A DNA stretch of 64,000 nt from Pilaira anomala. Lineage: Eukaryota > Mucoromycota > Mucoromycetes > Mucorales > Mucoraceae. The position numbers and the translations under genes were made by a program. The stretch covers positions 372,001 to 436,000 of the forward strand of contig JAIXMQ010000022.1 in the NCBI GenBank assembly GCA_025716855.1, given 5' to 3'. The notes under the pieces were generated by a model. It saw nothing but the letters and a program-made list of their open reading frames with translations, had not been told where the DNA came from and made no database searches. Shown here piece after piece: positions 8,668 to 21,813 of this stretch. The number at the start of each line of letters is the position of its first letter. Position 1 is the first letter of the stretch.

Positions 8668-11370
8668 ACTTATTTTACATAAAACTATTTAAAAAAATAA
8701 AAAATAAAAAAAAGAAAGAAGAAGAAAGGGAGACCCGGTAAGAATAAAATCAATTTGATATATAATACCACTTTTTTTTTTTTTTGTAGGTGTGAGAAAA
8801 ACCTTCTTTTTATTATTATCTTTTTGTGTTGTACGGTATATTTCTAAAAGTAGCATAGATGATAAGGATTGTTTTTTTTTTGTGAGAATATTTTAATTTG
8901 TTACTTTGTAATCGAATTACAGTCACTGCAGAAAGTAAGGAAGAAGTAAAATCACGGATGATTTTTTTCCGGATTTATAAAAAGTATAATAACAAGGCAC
9001 ATCGTCACGTGAATAAGGTTTTTTTTATAACATTTGCATGAAATACACCATTACATCAATTTTTTCCTTATACGCCCTTTTTTTTTATGGTTCTTTTCTT
9101 TCACTTTCTTCTCTTTACATATATTCCTTCATTACCGCTCCATTTTTAATATCTCTTCTTTTGCCACACTCCTTATCTAGAGAAGACATTGTTCCAAGAA
9201 AAAAAAAGACCTGCATATAAAACACATTGTTATCAATAGTAAGTCTAATAATTTTATATCAAAAAATAAATGATTCATTTTGTCTAATAAATCTCAAATA
9301 GAAAATGATCATTTTTTTTTTGTCCAAATCACAAGTAAAGAGAGTACAAGTTACCTGTTTTTTTGTTACAAAAAAAAAACAAGAATTATATTAGTTTTTT
9401 CTTTTTTAAAAAAAAAAAAACTGTAAAGTATTTTGGTGGCGTACATTACGAATACAGAAAAAAATTTGTTTGGTAGCATTGGACTAACTACGCCGGCTAC
9501 TTATCAACCAACTGCAATGATGACTTGTACGGATTCTTGACGTAAGCGGATAGTTATGAAACCCTGTTGTGAAATCAAAATAGCTCATTAACTGCTGCTT
9601 TTTGTATAATAGACAACATCCAAACCTTGAAAAAGTCATGATCGACACCATGCCAACCGAGAGTGCGTCATTCATTGTCTATTGAGTGAGCCAGAAATGT
9701 TAAAAAAAAAATTTTGAATGCAGGAAGAAGAAGCCATATCAACGATCAAAGTGTTTATTATTGTGTATGTTTTAAATAAATAAAAAAATACAACAAAAAA
9801 ATTGTGTTTTCTCTCATCCATTAGCATGATTAAAAATTCTCGAGCTGCATATTATTGTCTTTTTTTTTTTTATGTGGATTAAATTTCTCTCTTTTTCTTC
9901 GTTTATTTTAAAAGAGTCAACTCAACCAAGTCGTATCTGAAGAGGTCGAAGAAAACTGTTCAAAACTAACAAAAGGTGTTGAACTGACGGGAAGAGGTCT
10001 GGACAAACGAAAAAAGAGGGTTTATTTCCTATAGTCAAGTGACCCTCTTTTTTTTTTGGAAGAATTATTCTATTGATATCATCATTGATAAATATCAAAT
10101 GATATGTTCTCTCTTTCTTGCCTATTTCTGAAGATTTGGAAAAAGAGCAATGAAAAATGTAGTGATTAAAGTGACGCAGCAATTGGACCCCAAGAAGAAT
10201 TATTTGATACCCTAAAACATGTAATAGGGGGCGAAAATGGTTTTAAATAATATAAAACCGGTGTTGCAAGAAGTCAAACCTTGACTGGAATAACCACATG
10301 GTGCAAGAAGTGGCGTGTGAAGTGACATCAGGCCTCGAAAGTTGGAGAGAGGGGGGTGGGGGGAGAATGACAACAACTTGCTTCAACACCCAGTGTCAGC
10401 TTTTGTTGGGTATTTTTTCCTCCTCCCCTGCTTTTATTTACGGGTAATGATGCAAAAGTAAAAAGACAAGTTTATTACTTGGGATTTGAAATACATGTGA
10501 AGTTCTTTTTTTTTTTGTTGTAAAAAATGGTTATTTAGGAACATCGCATATTAACATTGAGTCGTACTGATAGCATGAGAGAGAAGAGACAAGATACATG
10601 GAAAGGTTCATTGGGTCATGATAGGATGATGTTGTCAAGTAAAAAAAAAAAAAAAAGGGCTCATTGTTTTATGATGCAATGCGTGTATGTGTTACTATTC
10701 TTGACATTCGATGGTGTACAAAATAAGAGGTTCCCTTACTTAACTACTATAAAAGATTCAAATAGATAAGCTTATTAACGAATGTGTCTGTGTATTCATC
10801 GATTACAAGGTAAAAAAAAAAAAAAAAAGAGATAGAAAATAAAGGTTATTTGACATATGCAATAGAATCTTCTGTATCAAAAAAAAAAAAAAGCACGCAA
10901 TTAAACAGTTCAGGTAGAATGAAATTTAATCTGCTGAGATAACCAGAAAAAAAAAAAATAAGCTCATTTGTAATACTTGGATTCTACAATTTCTTTCACA
11001 TGTGGTGTGTACATGATTTATTATGTTGTGTCACCACAAGTTTATCAAAAGAATACAATGCGTTTTTCTTTCTCTCTCTCTCTCTCTCTCTCTTTATCTT
11101 GCATGGTGAAACCCATGCATACACACATTATTTTCATCTGTTATTTCTATAATCAAGTTTTTTCATGTGTAAAGACAATGCACAATGCTTATAAAAATGT
11201 ATACGAAATCAATTAGTACAAATATATACATATATGTGTCAACTGATGACTAGCATGAAATTGTTACGTAAAACAAACAAAGTTAGAAAAACAGAGGAGA
11301 GATTTATTTACAAAATGCACATAATGATGTATATTGAGAAGAAAAAAAAAGGAAAGGAAATAATTATTAT
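8668..11370. other. Gene-poor intergenic region
   Basis: 2.7 kb between the start of the arrestin gene and the end of the PAS-kinase gene. It has homopolymers, a CT dinucleotide run near 11073..11093 and scattered short frames. One patch at about 9470..9680 has more balanced base composition but no frame with recognisable homology. Nothing is called. Confidence 0.55.
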
Positions 11371-14300
11371 CTATTCGGATTGATTAAGCCAAGGGTGTTC
11401 CAGCACCTGATTTATAGTATATCGTTTTTCAACATCACGATTTAACATTTTCTTGATTAAATCAAGCGAGCCTATAGATAAGATGTCAAGTCATGCAGTA
11501 CATTATATAAATATAAGTAAAAATTACCTTCTGATAGTACAAATGGTATTCTTAAATCATGTTCCATAATTTCATCTACATTATAAAACGGATTCTCTCT
11601 ATAGATCAAAGTATAAAGCAAAGTACCTAAACTCCAAATATCCTGAGGGGGACCTTCATAGGCCATACCCTTTAAGATCTCCGGAGCACAATAATCCAAG
11701 GTGCCACTGAAGGTATCAAAGGTGCGACCATGTCTAAAATAAGCGGCGCTCCCAAAATCAATCAAGTTGACATTACCATCTTCATCCAACAAGATGTTTT
11801 CATCCTTGATATCCCGATGAACAATACTGAGATCTTGAATGTGTTTGACGGCCAAGACGACTTGTTTAAAGATCTTTCGTATTTCGTTTTCGGAAATGTG
11901 TTCATTGAGTTCAATGTAATCGAATAAATCCATACTGCTTGTACCGTGTAATTTCATGACGACAAAGTAAGTATCTTCGTCTTCCAAGTAGGTCTCTAAG
12001 CGACAACAGTTGGGTTGTGGGTGTTGTTGGAGTTTTTTTAGTATGTGTATCTCGAGTGGTATTAATCCGAATTGTCTGTCGCGTATCCATGAATCCACTA
12101 TAATTTTCGATTTCGCAATGAATTTGATGACAACCTTTGTCTACAGATATAAAATGTATTCATATCCTTATACGAGTCTATGTATGTATATATATATATA
12201 TTTGTTTACCTGCGTGGTATCGTCTTTGCGATAAGCTAATTTAGCTGTACCATAAGCACCTTCACCCAATGTCCCAATAATACAATAGTTATCCAATGGA
12301 TGTTGCTTCTTCTCAGGTTCATTCGATTGTATTTCAAGACTATTGACTTGTTCAGCCGAAGGCGTTCTACTTGGTTGAGATTCCCGTGATTCGGTCAGAC
12401 GCGTAGGAAACAAAGCTCTTTTCTGATCCACGGAACCAAAAGAAGAAATACCATAGGGTCGAATAGGAGGTCTTTTCTTGATTGGTTTTGGAGAGGTAGG
12501 GGTTTCATCGATTGAACTAATGGAAGTATTTGAAGGCACGGGACTTAATGGATGAGCAGTGGGTTCATTCTCCTCGTCCTCATCCGGTATGATAGTTGTA
12601 GGAGCAGGTGGAGGAGGAGGTGGAGGGATGGCTTTCTTTCTGTCAGCGAGTTGTTGAGCTAATTTCTTGACACGTTTGAAAGCATGAATTCGATCATAGG
12701 TGACCCAGATACTAATTAAATCTTCTTGATCGCTTTCGATTAATCGTAACTGTAACTGAATTTCAAATTGACTGCGATCACGATGGACAGCATGAATGAT
12801 AGGTAAGGTTTGACCAGTAGCAGTGACGGAAGGCGAACGTTCGAGAGACTTGAGGGATTGATTGACTTCCATGGATTTATAAGCCTCCGGCGAACATAAA
12901 TCGGAAATTGCCCAACGACAGGCATGATTATTGACGGTACAACCAAATTGTAATAGGTTGGATCGTCTTAAGCCGGCTAAAACGTTTGAGAATTCCGGAA
13001 TGATTTCATCCATGTTCATCTTTTCGACGAGGGACTCGGGGGCATAACCAAATAAGTATTTGGCAGGGACCGGATTGATGGATTGAATTCGACCTGAGTT
13101 ATGGACGGTGATGAGACCCGCGATGGAGGGGAGTGAGACGATCTTGAGGATGCTGGAGGTGGTACGGTTGACCATGACGGGGAAACAGATATCGAGGTTG
13201 GATCGACCGCCGTAGAATTTCAGGTTGTCGATTTTTTGGAGATTGACAGCGTCTGGATCCGTGGATTTGTCGTTGCATAAGGCAGGGATGAGTTTTGTGA
13301 TTGGTTTACCGATGATTTGATCGGGATCATATCCAAATAATTCTTTTGTTGTGCCTATTAACTTTGTAATATTACCCTAATATATTGACGAATAAGATGG
13401 TTTTTTCTCTCTTTCTTTCTCTCTTTTATATATATATATATATATATATAAGTGTGTACCTTTATATCCAAATGAGTTGTTAATGAAGTTTCATAAATTT
13501 CTTCAAAAATCCAAATATAAATATTCTTGCCTTCGTCCGTTGTCTTTTCTTTTAACCAAAGAGAGGCAGCGGAACTTGTCTCGCCATTTAATTTCTTGAT
13601 GGAGATGACGGCGCCACAGACCAAGACCAGGCCTTTTTCCTTGATAAGGTAAGGCGGTAATTGAGATTTATAGGAAGCTAAATGTTTTCTTCGATTTAAG
13701 ATACCGGTGATTTGTTTTTGAAAGGGGTCTTCGATGGCGGGCAAGATGGATTTTCCGATATAGGATTTATCGATACCGAAACAAAGACTTGTCATGTCGT
13801 TAAATAATAAGATGGTACCACTTGCATCGGTGGTGACAATGGCTTGATTTTGAGGTAAGAAACGAGAAGGAGCATGTAAGGCGCGCGTATATTGTGGCAA
13901 GTTTGGCATGCGTTGAGGTTTGGCGGCTTCATAAATTGGAGGTAAATTCGGAAGGACTTCGATGGTTTGACGTCTTGCTAAATTAAAACCTTCAGCATCT
14001 ACTTCATCAGGACCGAGTGGATCGAGATCGTTTCGAGTAGGTACGTTAGCGGTGGTGGTGGTGGTGGTGGTATTAGGATGAAGAAGTGAAGTGGAGGAGG
14101 AGGAGGAGGGTGGTGGTGGTGGTAATGGTGGGTTTTCAATGGGTACAAAGTGATGAGCGACAGCGGTCATATCAGCCATGGATGGACATGGCTTGATAGG
14201 ATCTTGAGCCTCGGACCAATCATCCAGTACGCCAATATCGGGTTGAGAGAATCTTCGACAGGTATCGCGTTCTCTTGTCTTCCATCGAATGCGTTGCATA

Positions 14301-14886
14301 TAATCCATGCCTCTTGTCAGGATCTGTCTTTTGATCTTGGCCGCTTTATTGACACGAGAAAGAGGGGTGAAACTGTAACTATAGAGAGATTCAGCACAGT
14401 ATTCAGCGATGGAATCCGTAGGACGTGGACTGTCGACGGAGGTGATGGGAGATAAGATATCGTCTAGTTCGGTTGTGGTGGGTGCGGCGGATATAGATGA
14501 TTCTCGAAATCGATCGAAACTTTGTGCTGCTAGTTCGTTATTGGAATCGCTGTCGCTTTCAAACGATTGATTTGATTTCGGTGTGGAATCATCGCATGCC
14601 CTTTTATTATTATTATACTGAAAATGTCAAAAAAAAAAAGAATCGTATACTTATATTACTTTTTTTTTTCCCCTTTTTTTTTTCTAAACCCTCCCTCTTT
14701 CTCTATCTCTCTCTCTCTCTCTCTTTGTTTACCTTTGTTGTGCTATCGTGTCTGCTGTCAATCTATTGTTAAAAGACAATGGACCTTCATCTAAATGAAC
14801 TGTTAAAAAAAAAAGTATAGAAAGAAAGTGGGATGAATAAAAGGTTTTTTTTTTTTACCTGGTTTTTTTATTTCAGATGAGCTCAT
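11371..14886 (-). CDS. PAS-domain serine/threonine kinase (PASK/Psk type)
   Basis: Nutrient-sensing kinase that in yeast coordinates glycogen, glucose and translation control. Six exons close to 1038 aa: 14859..14886, 14733..14799, 13460..14600, 12210..13376, 11528..12140 and 11371..11471. The N-terminal third is low complexity. A PAS region starts near QAIVTTDASGTILLFNDMTS, and a second PAS-like segment is KLIGTTKELFGYDPDQIIGK plus AGLITVHNSGRIQSINPVPA. The kinase domain (about residues 770-1030) shows the glycine loop GTLGEGAYGTAKLA, lysine in TKVVIKF, catalytic HRDIKDENILL, DFG in NLIDFGSAA, and DYCAPEIL. It ends HPWLNQSE. The frame requires the downstream acceptor AAAAG for exon 3, not the nearer-consensus TTTCAG 17 bp upstream. 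Family call is firm. Confidence 0.9.
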
Positions 14887-17089
14887 GAGGAGAAGTTAGT
14901 AAAAAAAAAAAAAAAGGGTTTCTTTTTTTTGTATAAAAGAGAATAAAGAGATAGATAAAAAAAAAAAAAAAAGGAATTAGTTTCAAAAATAAGTAAACTA
15001 ATTTTTTTTTTTTAATCAAAGGGTTTTAAGAAACAACTGTCACTGGTAGCCAATTGTTTACTGGTTTAGAGTGACATTTTTTAACATTTTTTGAACACGA
15101 TTCAATGTAACTCCGAATGGTTTAGCAGAAAAAGCATTGATGAAAAAAAAAGAAAGAAATGCATGTGTAACAAAGGGGGTGGAAATGAAGAAAAAAAAAA
15201 GACAGAATTTTTGACAGAAAAGATGTCAAAAATTTCTCATAAAAACTTTACTCTATTCTACACAGGAGAAAAAAAAAAAAAAATTTGTTATTAGATTAAA
15301 TACGATATTTTGCCCTTATCAAATGATGAGAGTTCTTAACTCAGTTCGTCATGATAAAAATGGTATGACGTTATTATATGAAATTGATTTTTTTTTTTGT
15401 GTGTGTGTCTTCTCTAATAAAGTGCTACTTTTTAGCGCTAATAAACAACTTTTTTGTTTTTTTTTTTTTCGTGAGACAAATGATCATTTTACTTTGTCCG
15501 GTACTTCAAAATGTTTTAAAACCATGACGATAATAATTCACTTTGAAACATTCTCTATTCATTCTTTTTTTTTGTAAAAAAAAAAAAAAAAAAGGCATGA
15601 TAATCGGGTACAGAACGAGTATAAGTGAGTTAATCTAGATGGACAGTGGAATTATTCGATAACAGGTCCGTGAAACAGATGGTGTGTGTGTGTTTGAGGG
15701 GTGCTACACGTTGAGGAATAAAAGAAACAATTTATTTATTTGACTTAAATTGGGTAAAATAATATTTTCTTGGAGCTTGTAACTTTTTCTTGCTTAGTTA
15801 TAAAAATAACTTTTTTAAGTCAGTCATTTTTAAAGGTCCTTCGAAAAAAAAAAAAAAAAAAAAAAGTTAAATTTTTTTTTTTAGGTTTTTTTTTAACTTG
15901 GTAGTTTTAATTTGAAAAGATTGTTTAAAAACAAAAAATCCCTACCGAGGTTCCTCTGTACTCAATAAATATTATAATTTCTGTAAACACGTTTTTTTCA
16001 GCTTATTAAAGTTTTCTAAATATCAGAAACAAGAGAATTCTATAAATTTGTTAAAAGGAGAGAGAACTCACTCTTGTTAGCATAGTGGCAACTGTTCCTT
16101 TCATCTTTTTTGCATTAAAAGCACGTTAACGACATTTTTTAGCTCGTACAAAAGGGGGGGGGGGAGGCGAAGGAAAAAGTTTCAATTATTTTTATATTTT
16201 ATTTCCATAACGATAAAAAAAAAATAAAAAAAATAAATAAAAATAACCTTTATTTAAATCTATAAAAGTAATAATACCCATAACTGGTAGTATATTTTTG
16301 ATGGCACAAATGACGATGATGAACGATATGTATTACAACAATTGGTATTTCTTCTCACTCACGCACTCTGACTCTCTCTCTCAATTTAAATGTTCATATC
16401 TGAGGTTTTTATAAACACTATACTATAAAAAAAGAACTTGGCGAAAAAAAAAAACAAGGGGCGATAAGAAATGTTGTAAAGCTACAAAATGTCATATAAT
16501 ATTCGTATTATGAATTAGATATAGGGGGCGGGTAATAAGTTTTCATTAGTTGTAATGGCTTATTGTATGCATCCTGTTGTGTCAAATGTAATACTCAATG
16601 TATCCTGTTGTTGTGTCAATTTTTTTTTTTTTTTTGTGTGATAAAAAAAAAGAATTGATAAGAAAAAAAAAAAAAGCACTCCTTTTTAAGTGAGGCAACT
16701 GATGTATAAATGTAATCAAAAATCATTAATTGGAATTTAGAAATAACAGTTCACTATAGAGAAAAGAAGCATTCTCCAGCATTTTTTTTTTTTTACGATA
16801 ACAATAGTTATAAGAGACAGTTCAGAGAGAGAGAGAGAGAGCTATTTTTAATGTTTAACTAGATCTAAAAAGGGATGTTTGTATCGTTAAAGCCTCACTT
16901 GATCAAAAAGTAATACTTAACTCCAGTGCAACTGATAGGTGTGTGACACTGGCGTTTTTTTTTTTTGTCAAACGGAAAAAAATCAGCCATGTTTCTATAC
17001 ATAGCGCTAAAATGGAAAAACATAAACATCTTTTTTTACGAAGCGAAATGTTAATAATAGAAAAAAAAAATGAAGGTCGGACTCTCATG

Positions 17090-17122
<33 letters not shown>

Positions 17123-17201
17123 TATAAATACTCGATCGATTTTTGTTTATTTTGTTTGAATTCTATATCTTCTCTTCCTTCCATCATATACTTGATAAGT
17201 T
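14887..17201. other. Intergenic region upstream of a PAS kinase and a CE4 gene
   Basis: 2.3 kb between two divergent genes, made mostly of A/T homopolymers with short AG and GT tracts (for example the AG run near 16826..16841). A G-run lies at 16156. A TATA-like motif at 17123 serves the CE4 gene. No supported coding sequence or RNA. Confidence 0.55.
17123..17130 (+). promoter_or_regulatory. TATA box of the first CE4 gene
   Basis: TATAAATA, 72 bp before the ATG at 17202, directly after a long A run. Position and sequence fit a TATA element of a highly expressed secreted-protein gene. Inferred from sequence alone. Confidence 0.5.
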
Positions 17202-18187
17202 ATGCGTGCTACATCTTTGTTACTTACTTTGGCCTGTACCGTTACCGCCGTCATGGCTCGTCCTACCATTCGTGCAGAATCTACTTCACCCGCAGGAGAT
17301 AATTCTGTACCTGTTTACTCTCAATGTAACCGACCTGGTGTCTTTGCTTTGACTTTTGATGATGGACCTGATAAATATTCTTGGGGATTAGCCAAGTCCT
17401 TACATGATCAAGGTATTAAGGCCACTTTCTTCATCAATGGTCTTAACTCTGTGTAAGTGTATAAAACTGAAAAAAATGTCAAAAAAAAAAAAATTTATTT
17501 ATTTATTTACTTACTTTTTTTTAATAGTAATGTTCTTGAAGATACTACCACTACTGAAGATGGTGAAAAGTCTTATTTGGAAGTCATCAAGCAATACTAT
17601 GATCAAGGTCATGAGATTGCTAGTCATACTTATGAGCATATGAATCTCGAGGGACTTTCTGAAGATGAAGTCAAGTTCCAAATGAACACTCAATCTGACA
17701 TCATTTATAAAGCTATTGGCAAGAGGTAAATAAACAAACAAACAAATTGGTTTATTTCTATGGTTACTCATATATATATATTTGTAGAGTCAAGTTGATG
17801 AGACCCCCTGAGGGTGTTACGGATAAAGTGTCTAGCAAGGTCTTGAAGGAACTTGGGTATAGCAACATTTTATGGGATATTGATACATTGGACTGGCAAA
17901 AGAAGGGATTATCATTTGAACAATCGAATGTGAAGGATGTGTTGGATAAAGATGTTGCCAATAAGACCATGGGTCATATCTCTTTAGAACATGATATTCA
18001 TGAAGATACCGTCAAGACACTTGTTCCCTGGCTCACCGAGTATGTCAAGAGTAAAGGTTTAACGTTTGTTACCGTCTCTGATTGTTTAGGTATTGAAGCT
18101 TATCAAGCTGATACTACCAACAATTCTGGTATCACGCTTGATAATGCTTCTGGTACCGCCACCATTAACCTTACTGGTCTCGTTTAG
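17202..18187 (+). CDS. Chitin/polysaccharide deacetylase, CE4 family (paralog 1)
   Basis: Secreted enzyme that removes acetyl groups from chitin, making the chitosan typical of Mucorales walls. Three exons (17202..17452, 17528..17725, 17788..18187) give 282 aa. There is a signal peptide of about 19 residues (MRATSLLLTLACTVTAVMA). All CE4 motifs are present: TFDDGP (MT1, metal Asp pair), SHTYEH (MT2, metal His pair), RPPEG (MT3), LWDIDTLDW (MT4) and LEHDIH (MT5, catalytic His). Both introns are phase 2. The second falls in an arginine codon (GKR/V), exactly as in the two paralogs at 32.3-35.9 kb. The first is absent from them. The tail (about 30 residues, Thr/Asn/Gly-rich) has no hydrophobic GPI segment, so a soluble product is likely. 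Confidence 0.93.
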
Positions 18188-19739
18188 AGAAGAAGAAGAA
18201 AAAATATTTATATTGTATATATTTATTTCCGTTCTCCTCCCCCCTCTCTTTCTTCTTCTCCTTCTTTTTTTCTTTCTTACACACTTTTTGCCATATATAT
18301 ATATATAATTCACAATCTTCATTATTTGTATTTAATAAACTTTTATATCTTTTTTTGATAAATATCAATGTTTTTTTTTCGTATATATGAATGATTTCTT
18401 CTAGGGAACTTTTTTTTTTTAAATGGATTCCAGGTTTATATTTTACTAAAATACGTATTATACGATTTATGTTGTCATATAGAAGCAATTTTTTTTTTTT
18501 TTTTTTTTCAAGTTTCGATCGTGACAGGAACCAGTAAGAAATAAAGGTTTATAAATAATTCTAAAAATTTACCAATAAAACAAGTTATTCTCTTGTTACA
18601 ATTAGGAATGGCGTTCCTTATTTTTTTTTCAAGTTGAATCCTTTACAATTCATAGGATATGTTTCTTAACGACTCTACAAGGGCAACCTCAAAAAAAAAA
18701 AAGGAGAACATTACGTAATGCAGTTGAACGGTAGTAACGAAAACTTTATACATAAAAAATAACTGCACAGAGAGGAAAACAATATGCTGCTGCTGCAGAT
18801 CTGTGTATATACTGCGTACATCAAATTTATATTTTTATTTCCTAAACTCACACCTTATGATGAATTCATCGTTATCATTCATAACTTTATAACATTCATA
18901 TTACATTTTTACTCAGGGCTCTCTTTCTCTTTTTTTTTTTTAGTACAAAGTATTTTTCATTTATCAACACACCTTATGAATTTATGCTATGATTCTCATT
19001 TATTTATTTATTTTTGGTCACTTACTATGTCATCATACTATCAAGCTAAACAGTATACATGATGTGACCGATCTGTAAAAGTTATTAGCCATATAAATTT
19101 CCCTCCCTTTTTTTTTTTCATGCTTTTTTATTATTTAGTTGGAAGAGTCAGAAATTGTTATAAAAAAAACCCCCCCCCCCCCAACCCCAACCCCTCTTTT
19201 TTCAAATGAAAAAATATATATATATATATAAAAACCAAATTTAAAGAATGGTCTTGAATTACCTGTTGGTAATTACGCTTGTTCTTTAAATATACGCTTT
19301 ATAGTTTTAACTAACATGCTTCATATGCTGTATTTAAGCTTTTGTTTTTTATATAGACTGTTTTTTTTTTAAATGTTTACTGTAACAAAAAAATAAAACG
19401 ATAGTTTAAGAATCTGAAAGATAGAAACCTTAAAACAAAAAAGTAAACTGCTTTAAATGAGTTAAGAACTTTTTTTCCCAGTAAAAGGAAAGGAAAAAAA
19501 AAAGGGACAAATGATTGGATCTTTTTAATTCATGCCGAAATGGTATGAATCTACATCTATAAAGTTTTATTTTATAATACAGGTAAATGTGTGAAAGAGA
19601 GAGAGAGAGAGAGTAATATATAGTATGTAAGTTTTGAACCCTGAAATCTAAAAAAAAAAAAAAAAAAAAAACTTTAACTTTAAAAAAAAAAAGAGAGAGA
19701 ATAATGAAAACCAAAATGGGCGGTTTTAAGACACTATTT
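18188..19739. other. Convergent intergenic region
   Basis: 1.55 kb between the CE4 stop and the stop of the minus-strand gene at 19740. It has long T runs, a C-run (19171..19182) next to TA repeats (19216..19231), and no coding signal. Possible 3-prime processing signal for the CE4 gene at TTTAATAAACTTTT near 18330. Confidence 0.55.
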
Positions 19740-20300
19740 TTAAGCAGGAGAATAATAAGGACGATGATGTCTAGTAGGTGTTCTGATAGGCGGCGGCGTT
19801 GGATTGGGAGTACGAGAAGGGGGGGTTCTTGTGAGGTCCGGAGTCGAAAGCATGGAGGATCGCGATCGTTTCCGTTCAGAAGGGACTAAGCCGCCATGGG
19901 CCTTTGTACTTGTATCAAGACACTTGGCTTTCCAAAGGATCTTTTCGATCGGCCATAATTCCTTTCGTGGGTTGAGTTGAATTAACGATTCGCAAGAGTA
20001 AAATGCTTCTGCAGCGAGTTTGTAGTCATGGTGTTTACGAATATACCAGTACTCGAGTGTTTTCCAATGCTTGGGTGTCCAGTGAATGGATTCATCGTGA
20101 CAGAAACTATTGAATGTACCACCACCACCATTGCTGCTGTCTTGCCGCGTTAGAGAAGAAGAAGAAAAAAAAGGGAGGTCGTCTCGTAGGATTCTTTTTT
20201 TAGTAGGGTGTAGGGAAGGTTGTTCAGATGATGGTGAACGGGATCGTTTACGGTGTGATGGTGAAGATGGATAGGTTGTAGTATGTGGTGATTGAGACAT
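19740..20300 (-). CDS. Unknown basic, low-complexity protein with a conserved-looking W-rich core
   Basis: Single-exon frame of 186 aa. I do not recognise the family. The N-terminus (about 1-60) and C-terminus (about 135-186) are Ser/Pro/Arg-rich, with SHRKRSRSPSS and repeated RTP motifs (DLTRTPPSRTPNPTPPP), suggesting proline-directed phosphorylation and nuclear localisation. The middle, about residues 68-130, looks folded: HWTPKHWKTLEYWYIRKHHD is followed by a helical stretch (YKLAAEAFYSCESL) and LWPIEKILWKAKCLD. Codon use resembles the neighbouring genes. The start at 20300 is the first ATG. It is read in the same direction as the membrane-protein gene upstream, 137 bp away. Confidence 0.7.
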   Translation of the reverse strand: MSQSPHTTTYPSSPSHRKRSRSPSSEQPSLHPTKKRILRDDLPFFSSSSLTRQDSSNGGGGTFNSFCHDESIHWTPKHWKTLEYWYIRKHHDYKLAAEAFYSCESLIQLNPRKELWPIEKILWKAKCLDTSTKAHGGLVPSERKRSRSSMLSTPDLTRTPPSRTPNPTPPPIRTPTRHHRPYYSPA

Positions 20301-20436
20301 GAATCAATAGTTCTCTAATAGAAAAGAGCAAATAAAAAGAGAGAGAGAGAAATGATTTGTTTTTTTCCCCCTCCCTTTTTTTTTTTTACAAATTAATTTT
20401 GAGCAACAACAGAAAAAAAAAGGTTTATTTAAATAA

Positions 20437-21813
20437 TTAACGTGGTGGTAATGTTGTATTATCGTGTGGTAATATAAGTGGAGTAGTTCTATTCTCTTGT
20501 TGTGAGATAAGTTGTTGTTGTTGTTGAGTCGTGGGTGATGAGATAGTAGTAGGTTGAGTACTTGATGGTTGTTCTTGAGGAGGAGGAGTGAATTGTTGTT
20601 GTTGTTGTAACCAGTATGAATGACTACTAGGTGTAAATCCAAAGACTTGACCTGAATTGACAGCTCTTCTAAAGTTAATAACAGCTTGGGGTTGAGTGAA
20701 ATAAATAGGTACCCACATCGAAGGAGGAGGAGGGTCGTGTGTTCGAATCATAGTAGCAGCAGCAGCAACAGCAGTATCAGCAGCAGTATCAGCAGACGAA
20801 GAGGAACTAGTTGTGATTGGATCCTCCTCTCGTAAATCTCGTATTTGAGTCACGATGGCTTGTTCGTATTTTGGAGGTGGAGGGTATGGAGAGAGGTAAG
20901 AAGGTAATGGTTCAAGTGAGGAACGTGTGGAGGAGGAAGGGATGCGTGGATGTGGGTGACGTAGGACGGCCATATCTGGCGGTACAGAAGAAAAAGAAGG
21001 AGGAGCCGAACTTGGAATAGATGATATGACGGATGGTGGAAGGCTTACAGTGGTGGTGGTATGTAATGGAGGGTGATGGCGGTGTCTTGTTTTTGTAAAG
21101 TACGATTGAAAAAAAGGACATGCTGCTGTTGCTCTGTTTTGAAAACATCTGAATAACCAGTAGAGTAAGAGGAGGGTCACGAAAGAAGAAACGATTATCA
21201 ATGCGATGGCAGTTGGGTTATTCATCCATACGTTTTTTGATGAGGTGTTTTGATAAGGGGAGTGGTGGTGTCTTTCGTTGTCGGTTGAGAAGAAGGTATC
21301 ATGAGAAGAAGAGGTGTGTTTGGTTCGTATGTTGTTTGGGTCGGGTAGGAGGTAAGGTGGTATGGGTATAGGTGGAGGAGCACCGTTCGAGGCAATCAAC
21401 CTACATGTAGAGGGGTTACATGTCAAATTATGCCAGGCGTAAGTGACGGAGGGTGGACCTATGGATTTTTTATACTGGTAACACTCTGTACTTGTAGCAC
21501 AATAATCTTATACAGTAAAAAAAAAAAAAAAAGATTATAAATGATGTACGCGTTTTTTTTTTTTTTTTTGGGGTACTATATATACTTTACTTCCACTGTT
21601 ATCATTGTCAGAGGATAGACAGTAATCGTACCAATTATAAAGATTGGGAGTACCGAATTGAGTTGTGTTGCAAGTAGAAGAAGAGGCAGGACCCATGGAT
21701 TTACTTAGGATACAAGCGCTTTGTAAACACATGGCACAGTATTTACAGATACCGTTTTGATCACAATCTTGACCTGATATAAATGCGCATTCATCCTCTT
21801 CTTCTTCTTCCAT
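20437..21813 (-). CDS. Single-pass membrane protein with Cys-rich N-terminal domain and PY-motif tail
   Basis: Two exons (21591..21813 and 20437..21506), phase 1, give 430 aa. The N-terminal part is cysteine-rich (CDQNGICKYCAMCLQSACIL, then YCATSTECYQ and CNPSTC), which suggests a disulphide-bonded outside domain. One membrane helix lies at about residues 174-194 (AIALIIVSSFVTLLLLYWLF), then a CF/CP cysteine pair that could be acylated. The long tail is Pro/Ser/Gln-rich, with PPPPKYEQ, a PPxY-like site for WW-domain ubiquitin ligases. No signal peptide precedes the Cys-rich part, which is odd; an upstream exon may be missing or the helix may act as a signal anchor. Function unknown. Confidence 0.72.

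Noticed and set aside
9484..9675. Minus-strand 63-codon frame (starting MNDALSVGMVSIMTFS)
   Set aside because: Composition is slightly balanced, but there is no domain, no splice partner and no family resemblance.
18086..18488. Overlapping minus-strand frames at the CE4 paralog 1 terminus
   Set aside because: Shadows of the CE4 3-prime end and its CT-rich untranslated region.
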